NCBI RefSeq assembly: GCF_000787575.1
Contig: NW_012236505.1
Location: 390,316 to 454,315, forward strand
Direction: 5' to 3'
Origin: Acytostelium subglobosum LB1
Taxonomy: Eukaryota > Evosea > Eumycetozoa > Acytosteliales > Acytosteliaceae
Length of the DNA stretch: 64,000 nt
Shown: one piece after another, positions 54,342 through 64,000 of the stretch
Layout: each line of letters starts with the position of its first letter
Position numbering within the stretch: the first letter of the stretch is position 1
Made by a program: the position numbers and the translations under genes
The notes under the pieces: model-generated
The model's input: the letters and a program-made list of their open reading frames with translations, nothing else
What the model was told of the DNA's origin: nothing
Databases searched by the model: none

Positions 54342-57300
54342 ATGGCACTTGATCCAGGACATCCAGGAGGCAAGATTCAATTACCTAAATGGTTGAGGAG
54401 AAAGAGACAGAGAGGAGAGAGACGTATTCAAATAAACAATGGAGCAACAAGTTTGGCACATAGTATCAACAGGAGTATCAGTGGTGCAAATGATACCATC
54501 AAGAAGAAGCAGCATTATCCATCAAACTATATCTCCACAACAAAGTACTCGTTGCTCACATTCATTCCAAAGAACTTGTTCGAACAGGTAAGATTGAATG
54601 ATTGATGGATCGACGGATGGATTGGTTTACTGATGGAAAATTTACATATTATCATTTTTTATAGTTCAGGAGAGTAGCCAACCTTTACTTTTTAGTGATC
54701 CTTATCATCACTTATACTCCAGTGTCACCAGTAGCCACTGGACCCAACACTATCAATCTTGCCGTTGTGCTCCTTATAAACGCCGTAAAGGAAGCTTATG
54801 AGGACTTTGTATGTTATCATCATTTTGAACATTCAATCCAGTCACTGATCATTACTAACACTTACTCTCTCTCTGGCTGCATGTTATTAAAGAGACGATA
54901 TCAATCGGACAAGAGAATCAATCACAATACATCAAAGGTGATAGTCAATGGAAAGGTAGAGGACAGACTTTGGAAGGATCTAAAGGTGGGCGACATTGTC
55001 ATGGTCAACAATCAGGAGATGTTTCCTGCCGACATGATCCTTTTATCTACGTCATCAGACTCTCCAGGTCTGTGCTATATCGAGACGTCAAATCTCGATG
55101 GTGAGACCAATTTAAAGGTCAAGCAGTCCCTATTAGAGAGCAATGAACTACTCAGATCACCAGAGGACTTTAAGAATGTAGACATCCTCATTGAGTGTGA
55201 GCCACCCTCTCACATACTCTACAAGTATGAGGGTAGAGTCAAGTTTGGCAATCAAGAGATGTTACCTTTGAATCTGGATCAACTATTGATAAGAGTATGT
55301 TGTCTTTACAAATCTAAATCACTTAACATACTAACGAATGTTCTACCCTAGGGCACTCAACTGATGAACACTAAATGGATCTATGGTGTTGTGTTGTACA
55401 CTGGTCATGAGACAAGTACATGATGAACACGATGGGCACGCCACAAAGAAGAGTACCTCGAGACATGATGAATAGATCATGATATGTGTTCTTGTGGCAG
55501 AGATTCTTCTCTGTATTCTATCTGCCATGGTTGGAATGTACTTTGAGAAGAAGATAGGACATCGATCGGACTACCTCCAACTGGAGGACAAGTACCTGTT
55601 GCAGACCGTTCAGAAATTCTTCACCTTCATTGTCCTCTACGCTACCCTGGTACCGATCACACTCTATGTCACCATTGAGATCGTACGTATATTCCAGAGG
55701 ATGACCATTAAGAAGGACCGCAAGATGTACTATGAACCTCTCGACCTCTACGCCATGCCACGAACATCAAACTTGAATGAGGAGATTGGCCAGGTGGAGT
55801 ATGTCTTTACCGACAAGACCGGTACACTCACAAGGAACGAGATGGAGTTTAAGGTGTGCAGTATCAATGGCCATACCTATGGCAACTACTTTTTAAACAT
55901 TGATGCCAATGACGACATTGGTGAGAGCTCTATTCTATATACACCGGTAAGATAATCTAGATGGATCGAGGTGATCATAGGTCCACCCATTCTAACCTTT
56001 GTTACATTCCACAATCAAAAGAATGAGTTCGAGATGAAACAGTCCAGCAATAGACTTGTCACCTTACCAGAGAGAGTGAAGATTGATATGAGCATCCCAG
56101 AGAATGTCGAATTCTTTGTTGCCTTGACTCTATGCAATACAGTCATCCCAGAGGCTAATGATGATGGCACATGTAAGTTGTCAATTGGATCACCTCTGAT
56201 ATTATTGATTAAGTTGATTAACCATTAGTTTATAGTGAGATATTCATCATCATCTCCAGATGAGATAGCATTAGTCAATGCTGCCACATCCTATGGTGTG
56301 AAGCTGAAGGCCAGAAACCCATCACTCATTACTCTATCAATCAACGGTGACAATGTATATTACCAACTGTTGAATGTGATAGACTTCTCCAGTGACAGAA
56401 AGAGGATGACAGTGATTGTGAAAGAGATGAATAGTGATCAGATCATTATGTACTGCAAGGGTGCTGACAGTGTCATCCTTCCAAGTCTAAGTGTCGAGCA
56501 GAATGCCTCTGCGCTCAAGGAGAATGAGGACGTCTTGAGAAAGTTCTCCAGTGCCGGACTTAGAACTTTGTGCGTGGCCAAGCGAGTCATTCCCACAGAA
56601 GAGTACGAGCAATGGAACCTCTTGTACAAGAACGCAATGATAGCCATCGAGGATAGGGCCGAATTGATGGCCAATGTTTCCAACCAAATCGAGCGTGGTT
56701 GGGACGTTATTGGAATCACTGGTATAGAGGACAAGCTTCAAGCAGGAGTACCAGCCACCATTGAGACTCTGCAGCGTGCCTTCATAAAGATTTGGATGCT
56801 TACCGGTGACAAACAAGAGACGGCGATCAACATTGGAATCTCTTGCAAATTGTTGGATGGCTTGGAGCTTCTATTCCTTAACGAGTTCACTGCCGAGAGC
56901 TTGGAGATACTCATTGATTCTTACATTGCCAGGATCAAGGAGAAAGATCAAGTTCAAGGTATCCGCAACCAGTATGCTGCTGTTATCGATGGCTCAACTC
57001 TCTCTTTGGCCGTAACCAAAGAGTTGGAGGAGAAGTTCTATCAGTTGACCAAGCTTTGCACATCGGTGGTCTGCTGTCGTGTGACACCATTCCAAAAGAG
57101 TGAGGTGGTACGCATTGTCAAGTCAAGGACAAACTCAATCACACTTGCTATTGGCGATGGAGCCAATGATGTCAGTATGATCCAGAAGGCTCATGTCGGT
57201 GTAGGAATATGTGGCAATGAAGGTCGTCAGGCAGTACTTGCCAGTGACTTTTCCATTGCCCAGTTCAGATACCTGGAGCGTCTTATTCTAGTCCATGGAA

Positions 57301-58136
57301 GGTACAATTACAAGCGTCTCTGTCTTGTAATATGTTTCTGTTTCTTCAAGAACATCATATTCGCCATGCTCCAGTTCTGGTTCAACCTCAACAATATGTT
57401 CTCTGGTCAGAGCTACTATGATGCTATCAACATCCTTGGTTTCAACGTCATCTTCACATCCATACCCATCATTGTAGTAGGAGGTCTGGACAAGGATATT
57501 GGCTCAAGCTACCTCAAACGATACCCTCAGCTCTTTAGAGACTGTCAGCTTGGCAAATCAGTAAGTAGTTAGAATCAAACCGAGAACCAATATCTCAGCA
57601 CGTCTCTAACCAACCCTCAATAGTTCAATCACAAAGTATTCTGGTCATGGATCGCAATGGCTGTCTATTGTTCGGCCATCATATCCTATTTCTCATTCTG
57701 GTTATTTGGTGACCTTACTAGCTCAGCCTCAAAAGGAAAGCCTGGCGGCCTATATTTGATGAGCGCTGCAGCTTTCACCTTTTTGGTGTTTGTAGTCAGT
57801 CTCCGTCTTACGTTGGCCATCCGCAAATGGAACAAGTGGATTCATATTACTGTATGGGGATCCATTATCGTGTTCTGGGTGTTCGAGACACTGTACTGCT
57901 ACCTCTTCATTCCCTTTGTGATCTACTTCTACAAAGTGTTCATTGACCTGATGATGGAGCCAACCTTCTACCTATCAATCATTGTGGTTGTTGTCATATC
58001 ACTCTATCCTGCCTACCTTGTCACCTATGTATCCAGAAACTACTTCCCTCAACCATTGCACATTGCCCAAGAGATTGAAAGAAAAGAGAGGAAACATCGT
58101 GCTCTTATAAAGGATAGACAAGTAAATCAAGCATAA
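54342..58136 (+). CDS. P4-ATPase phospholipid flippase (two frame breaks in one exon)
   Basis: Exons 54342-54587, 54665-54808, 54893-55294, 55352-55946, 56022-56172, 56236-57560 and 57624-58136; about 1125 residues if the frame were continuous. Motifs: PKNLFEQFRRVANLYFL, NLDGETNLKVKQ, FTDKTGTLTRNEMEF (phosphorylated Asp), RYSSSSPDEIALV, KGADSVI, MLTGDKQETAINI, GDGANDVSMI and GVGI.GNEGRQA, then the C-terminal membrane helices. P4 pumps move phosphatidylserine and related lipids to the cytosolic leaflet. The fourth exon loses one base after GHET (about 55415) and one before MICVLVAE (about 55475), so its length is 595 rather than a multiple of three. All other parts are conserved, so I suspect assembly error. 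It faces the polymerase gene tail to tail, 68 bp apart. Confidence 0.9.
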
Positions 58137-58204
58137 TAAATGGTCTCAGATTCAATAGATGGATGCTAATGTACGATTTTTATTGACTTTTAGATTTCTG
58201 ACTA

Positions 58205-61200
58205 CTACTGTATCTTTGATAACCATGGTCTCATGGAGAGGAAGTCAGAGTCCTGTTGATTGGGTGTCAATAGAGAGGTGAGATTGTGGCTGTAGTCCTT
58301 GTTCATTGCAAGCACGGACTGGATTGTAGACTCGAGCTCCTTCATGGCTCTAAGTTGTTTGGTGTCAAAGCTATCCTTGGCAGTATCTCCAAAACGCTCA
58401 TGGATCAGTCTGGCAGAGAATATTCGTCGCATAAAGTCCAGCTGTAGCAACAACTTCTTACTGTCCGACACCTGAACCATCTTGCCTGGACAGTCAACGC
58501 ATCTGTACGACAGCTCGCGGTAGTTCTTGGTTCCTTTGCCACACTCTTGGCACTTGAGCGTCCAGTCTTGATGTTGTCGAACGTAGTGTCTGGTGATCAG
58601 CGCCAGTTGATTCTTGAGCATTGGTAGTGGAAGTGCTTGCTGGCACGACTCGTTGGTGCACACAAGGCCTATGATTTGGAGACGAACTGGCTTCTCACCC
58701 TCCACGACAGAGACGCCAGAGAACTCCACCTTTGTATTGCATTGTGGACATTCAAATCTTGGCTTCCTGCACTCGGCGAACCTCTTGTCAGCGTCGATTG
58801 CTCGGAATACCTCTGAGTTGTAGCTGTCGGCAGCATCGTCATGGGTGCTGTTGGCCTTTGACTTGTACTTTGTTGTGCTCATACCCAGGTAGGATGCGAG
58901 CTGGACCTCCTCAATACCAAGCAACTGAGTCAAACGGTAGGTGGGGTGTAGGATCTGGGTGGACAGATACCACTCAATGTCAATGGACGAAGGCGATTCT
59001 ACCTCCTTCGGGCTCTTGGCACGCTTGACCCACTCGTTTGGACCCTCAGTGATTACGTATGGCACTTGATCACCGGCCTGCACCAAGTGTCCCTGAGCCT
59101 TCATGGCCAAGGCCACCTGGACATGAGGTTGAGAGTCGGCATCATTGTAGTCCTCTGGTGCTGTGGACAGAGTCTTGGTGATGACAAACTTCTCAACAGG
59201 GACAGCACCGTCACGAAGCTTCTGAGCAATGTCCTCTAGGTACTCTTTGATCAGCACTTGCAGGTTTTTAGAGTCAGAGTCGTCTGGTGACATGATAAGC
59301 TTGAGGATATGGTTGCCAATGTCCTTGGTGAGATCACACCAGTCACGACGGACAATGTCCAGTCCCTTGTTTTGGATCTCACTCTTGAGCTTGCCGTCGG
59401 CCTTGGTCTCGATGAGGGCAGCATATCTCTTCTTGTTGGTGAGCAGTAGACGCTTAAAGATGCCGTCCAACTCGATCTCCATGACACTGCCCCTGTACTG
59501 ATCGTTGATCTTCTTCTTGATCTCTCTGCCAATCTCCTCGGCCTCGTTGTAGGTACCAACACCAGTGTAGATCATAAGGGAGTCTGTATCACCATAGATG
59601 ACATCGTAGTTGAGTTTGGTTGCCACCTCGGAGGAACGTTGCAGATTCTCACGACCAGTACGGGTGACCAACTCGGCCAGGGGAAGGGCGTAGAATCGAC
59701 TGTTGCTGAAGCCCAGACAACCATACATTGAGTTGGCCACCAGCTTGATGGCCTGTTGTCTAATGTCCAATTGCTGCTTTAGTGTATCGTCCTTCTCATA
59801 GGCCAACTGTCTCTTGACCTCGCGACGCTTGGATACGAGATGTTGTAGGACCGATGGCAAGATACCCTTTTGCACGGTGGCTGGAGGTGGCTGTGCCTCC
59901 TCCCAACCACCGTTTATGGTTCGGTTGCCATCCTCTCGTTGCTTCCTCTCGATGGTGGTGAAGCAAACATTGTGCTCCTGAATGATGGATGGATACAGTG
60001 AGTTGAAGTCCAGCAGGACGACATAACGGTCGTAGTAGGCCTTCTTGGGTGGGAGCACAAGACCTCCTGCGTAGGCAGCCTTCTTCCTGCCAAATGACTC
60101 GTCCTTCTTGTAGATCTTGTCGGGTAGAATGTACTTTTGAATGTAGAAGTTGTGCAGCAGCAAGTACTCAATCCTCTCTGCTCTGTTACCAGCAAGGGAT
60201 CGGTTCCAGAGATTACCAGCAAGGTTGGTGAGTTGCTTGGTGAGTGGAAGGAATAGAAGTTTGAATATCAATCGGAACAGGACCTGGCAATCATTCTCAT
60301 TCAACTCAATCAAGAGGTTCAATCTATAGATTATTGAGTATTAGTGTTGATCATCACTCGCCGACAACTGTTGATACATACTTCTTGTCGGTGACGAAAT
60401 ATGATTCAATGCCCAGAATATTGATCTCTGCCTTATCCATGTGTAGCTGACTCTTGCATATCTCTACTAGCTTGTAGCTCTTCTCCTTGTTGAGGAACTC
60501 TTGGCATAGGAGATACGTGTCACAGATGAGACGACCAGTGGTCACCTTGCGCTCTTGGAAAGCATTCTCGTTGTCACCAATGTTTGATGAAAGCTTGGGG
60601 AAGACACTGCGCTTCAATCTTCCAAGGTAGGACCAATTGGTGACCTTGTTGTCCTTCATGCGATGGATGAGCACATCGAGATCAAAGCCAATGATGTTGT
60701 GGCCTGTGAGCACGTCTGGATCGACACTGATGATCGTGTCGGCAATGAACGTGAGTAGTTGTCGTTCGTTCTTGCAGATGGTGAGGTTTGGACGCTTCTC
60801 TGCGCTCTTGGCAAACTCGTGGGGCATGATCTGGCCAGTCAGTGGACGGATAGCAGTGACGTACTTGAGACGTGTCTGAGAGACCGTTGGTGTGGCACCT
60901 TCGATAGAGACCTGCTCGTTGACGACGGCACTCACCATGATGACCTCGGGATGATCGCCATTCTTGACGATCCTCGTGCTGATTGCCATGACGACCACTG
61001 GTGGTGATGCGGGCAGTGCAGTCCTGGGGGCAGAACCAGTGGTGGTTGATTTGGCAGCCTTTGGTGCAACGCCCATTGGCTCAATCATCTTGTAGGACTG
61101 GACACGACCCTCCAGTCTGCACCAGGATATCTTTGAGTTCATATCCAGCGATGGCTTGAAGCCCTTGAGCAGCAGCCAGCTTGGTCCCATGATGTTACGC

Positions 61201-63016
61201 TTGAGCAACATTAACTCGATTGGTGTGGAAGTGATGCCATAGGCAGCCTTGAACGTTCTTCCAGAGATATCATTCCTGAGTGCTGGATAGGTTGATGGAT
61301 AGGTGACCTTCCAGAAGTTGTACTTTCCAATGGCTTGGCTCTTGTTCTCCTCTTTGTAGTCAAAGCAGAATGAGCGCTGCACCTTCTTACACTTCCAACC
61401 CCTGATCCTGTTGCTCTCCATCAGAGACTTGATCTCCTCACGGATAGCCTCCTCAGTTGGCTCGCGTGTTGTTTGTTGTCCAGAGGCATCGTTCATATAG
61501 TCTCGTGGCATCAAGAAAACATTGCGCTCCATACTCTCAACGATGACACAGCACGATACAAACTTAGTCTCACCACCCTTGAGTGTCTGGCGCACCTTGC
61601 CAAACAGGTATATCTTGCCCTGATAGGCACCACCATTGGTATCCTCTTCTGCTGTCAAATAGTAGAACTCAAGACCATCCTTGGAGTCTAATGTTTGAAT
61701 TGTTGATGCTGGTGTGATAAACAATTTGGTTGGTTAGGGAACTGACTAACTGACTAGCCGACGATCACTAGCCAATTGAAATACATACCATCAGAGACTG
61801 ATAGGTTCTCAAGAGTTTGTTGATCAACAACACTGTCCTCAGTCTCAGCCCACCAATCATTGGTTGTCTTGGGTGAGACCAATGATAGTTTGACTGGCTT
61901 TGCCAATGTTTGGATTGATCCCTTTGAAGGAATTGTCAACACCTTCCTTGCGTCTAACTTGGGGGCAGCAGCTGGCTTGGTAGTGGTGGTGGCTGGTGCA
62001 GGAATATCCACATCCTCAAAGCTAAAGTCCATGGCCGAGTCCTGTTGTTGGTCATCGGCAACTAGCTCATCCTTGACATTGATTGGTGCCGCTGATTGTT
62101 GATCGAGCTGCTGTTGCTGCTGCTGCTCCTCCTCCAACTCTTGCTGTTGCCTCTTCTCGTCCTTGATCTTTTGAAGCTCCAATTCATGTCTCTTCTCCTC
62201 GATAGTGTCAATGTCCATCTCTGCATTGGGGTTTGACTGCAGGTCATCCAGATAAAGTTCCAAGGGATCAACTGTTGTAGTGTTCTTTACCAGATTGGCC
62301 TTTTGTAGCCTCTCACTCTGTATAACGATGGTGACGATGTTAGTATCTGTACTACTACATGACATGTGTGATGTTAAATAAACACATACCAGTGATGTTG
62401 ACGAAGTAGTGACACTGCTGGATGATGATTGTGTTGTTGATGGTGCCGCTGTAGAACGATTGAGGAACTGATCCATACGAGTGGACTGTGGAATGGATGC
62501 AGACTTCTTTGAGGCAGCAGTGGCAGCAGGCTTTGACTTTGCTTGACCATCAGCAGTCTTTGTAGTCTTCTTCTTTGATTCTGTCTTCTTCTTTTTTATC
62601 CTTCTCCTTCCAGTCTCTGCCGCCTCCTCACCACTGTAATCATCGACCTGGTCCTCCTCATCACTTCTCTCACCATATCCAAAACCATCTAATGTAGGAT
62701 GACAAAGAGAGGACAAAAGGTCAATATTTGTCATTCAATTGTAGAATACGGTATAAAGATACAGACCATCATCTACAACAAAGTCTCTCTCCTTTCTCTT
62801 TCTCTCCAACTCTTGTTCAATGTCACTGACATTATCCTCCTCTTGATCATCATCAGCAGCACTTTGATCAACGTTTGAGTTGTTATCATCATCGTCATCG
62901 TCTGGCAACTGATCTGATCTCTTCTCCTCACCAGCCTTTGCTCTCCTCAGTGACTCTAATGACTTTGAAACGTTGCTCTTGCCAGAAGCGTTCCTCCTAG
63001 ATCTAGTTGTTGTCAT
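58205..63016 (-). CDS. pola1: DNA polymerase alpha catalytic subunit
   Basis: Exons 63016-62767, 62688-62390, 62317-61789, 61708-60382 and 60323-58205 join to 1507 residues (human 1462). An acidic/basic N-terminal region with a DDGFGY block is followed by the exonuclease-fold and thumb-palm domains: LLDFNSLYPSIIQEHNVCF (motif A), RQQAIKLVANSMYGCLGF (motif B) and YGDTDSLMIY (motif C). Near the C-terminus lie two Cys clusters, ECPQCNTKVEF and KCQECGKGTKNYRE with CVDCPG, which bind zinc/iron-sulphur and the B subunit. With primase it starts each Okazaki fragment. The 72-nt second intron has no stop in frame, so retention would add 24 residues. The first donor is GTCTGT. A TTTGGCGC site lies about 120 bp before the ATG. 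Confidence 0.95.
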
Positions 63017-63133
63017 AACTAACTAGAGTCTTTTCTCTACCTTATATATTTATGTCTATACGATATATACTTAACAATAATTAATACTTTAATGTTGAGG
63101 TATTCAAAAATGAGGTACTAATAATATTCAATT

Positions 63134-63141
63134 TTTGGCGC
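63134..63141. promoter_or_regulatory. E2F-type site upstream of pola1
   Basis: TTTGGCGC, an exact match to the E2F/DP consensus, 118-125 bp before the pola1 start codon in very AT-rich DNA. Polymerase alpha is a standard E2F target in animals and plants, and dictyostelids have E2F, DP and a retinoblastoma-like protein. The GC-rich core stands out in this region. Binding is inferred. Confidence 0.5.
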
Positions 63142-63261
63142 TCTTTTCAAAACACTTCCGCAATGTTTCAAACGATGAGATTATAAGGAAGTTCCAAATA
63201 GATAAGGTAACAAAAAAGGAAATAAAAATGAATGAATGAGCAGTTGTCGTTTGGTTTATGA

Positions 63262-63770
63262 TTATGGTTTATAAGGACTCTTCTGGGTGTGAATATTGGT
63301 TGTCATAGTCATCATCGTCTTGGTATTCATAGTTAACTGCTGTAATTTTGCCATTGGGGTCCAACGACATGACAAATTGGAATTGGCCATTCCAGAAGTT
63401 ACTTTCCTCAACAGTAATGGCTTTGCGAGGATTCTGCTCCCAAAGGAAAGGATTGGGCCTGGTTGAGTACTTGAAGACATATACAGGGGATTCATTGTGC
63501 TTGAAAGTGAGTATTTGCTGAAGGAAAGCAAAGTTATCTAAGAGTAGATGGGAAGAATGATTCAAGTGTGTTATTCCTCTCTAAGTATCGAAAGAAAGAT
63601 GGCTTATAGTCCTTCCAATCAGTTCGAACATGTCCAAGCGGTGCAGAGTTTGATTATGAGAGTGAGTCAAAGAATGAGTCCGGATATTGAAGAATAAATC
63701 TGTTCTTGCATGTCGCTCTATAATACTTGGCGTGATCCCCTAGTGATCCCTAGTTGAAAGCTTCTGAAAA
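63262..63770 (-). pseudogene. Broken or multi-exon ORF of unknown family
   Basis: Protein-like sequence on the minus strand. A frame of about 98 codons (63565-63269) has gene-like composition (TFKHNESPVYVFKYS, NGQFQFVMSLDPNGKI) and an acidic Asp/Glu/Tyr end. Just upstream, another frame from about 63750 to 63560 also looks coding (DHAKYYRATCKNRFILQYPD), but is interrupted. At least two breaks lie between them; I found no pair of splice sites that explains them well. I do not recognise the family. Either it is a decayed gene or a sequence with indels, and it starts within 250 bp of the pola1 start. Confidence 0.45.
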
Positions 63771-64000
63771 AAAAGTCAGATCCTTTGAAACAATAGACAT
63801 CATTCGACTCTAATTCGATGGGTTGGTATATATATATATATAAATCGATGGACGAAACAAATAATAATATTATTATTTATAAGTAGTAATTGTACAATTC
63901 TGATTGAATACCGAGTGTTATTACACACTGGTCTGTTGTTTAACTGTTGCCAGCCTTGCACCAACTGAGGAACTGTAGACATGTGACATACTTGCAAGCG

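Noticed and set aside
1-64000. Natural gene cluster for the Steely product
   Set aside because: The methyltransferase-like gene is about 25 kb away with many unrelated genes between and lacks its catalytic base; there is no P450, halogenase or transporter beside the synthase.
1-64000. Transposons, virus-derived elements, CRISPR, tRNA or rRNA genes
   Set aside because: No reverse transcriptase, integrase, transposase or capsid-like frame, no terminal repeats, no spacer array and no tRNA B-box with a cloverleaf were found by eye.

Overview
The window is nuclear DNA from a social amoeba (dictyostelid), most likely not Dictyostelium discoideum. The signs are small AT-rich introns inside compact genes, Asn/Gln/Ser/Thr tracts in proteins, (AATC)n repeats between genes, and family markers: an alpha-kinase/WD40 myosin heavy chain kinase and a 'Steely' type I PKS fused to a chalcone-synthase-like enzyme. 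Coding DNA is clearly less AT-rich than in D. discoideum. I infer 48 introns; just over half start GTATGT. No tRNA, rRNA, CRISPR array or clear transposon was seen.

Layout. 1-7.3 kb: the 3' end of an unknown gene, a coiled-coil protein with UVR-like motifs, a hidden small secreted-protein gene, a 100-N assembly gap between identical 73-bp repeats, and the MHCK-type kinase. 8.4-18 kb: a membrane polysaccharide deacetylase and the Steely synthase. 19.5-31.7 kb is dense housekeeping: Integrator subunit 7, a TORTIFOLIA1-like HEAT protein, DEAD-box helicase DDX56/Dbp9, a small four-helix membrane protein, a BLOC-1 subunit 4 candidate, mitochondrial bL36, a DUF1748-like protein and an mL58-like mitoribosomal protein. 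32.5-38.7 kb: an N-CoR/Snt1-like SANT corepressor, aminoacylase-1 and a GAS41/YEATS4 reader. 39.7-46.1 kb: a secreted AA10-type lytic monooxygenase, a membrane-anchored O-methyltransferase-fold protein lacking the usual catalytic His, and a leucine-rich-repeat protein. 46.1-50.3 kb is a 4-kb gene-poor stretch. 50.3-63 kb: a possible CudA-like transcription factor, a DHHC palmitoyltransferase, a P4-ATPase flippase and the DNA polymerase alpha catalytic subunit. A broken ORF lies at the right end.

The genes are independent eukaryotic units. Some are divergent pairs sharing 0.3-0.5 kb promoters (DDX56/membrane protein; BLOC1S4/bL36m) and several are convergent with only 60-120 bp between stops. 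Functional themes are wall or matrix carbohydrate enzymes (deacetylase, AA10), developmental polyketides (Steely), chromatin and transcription (INTS7, N-CoR-like, YEATS4, CudA-like) and mitochondrial ribosomes. Two otherwise well-conserved genes (N-CoR-like and P4-ATPase) have small reading-frame breaks that look more like assembly indels than decay. Exon boundaries were worked out by eye from splice consensus, frame and family alignment.
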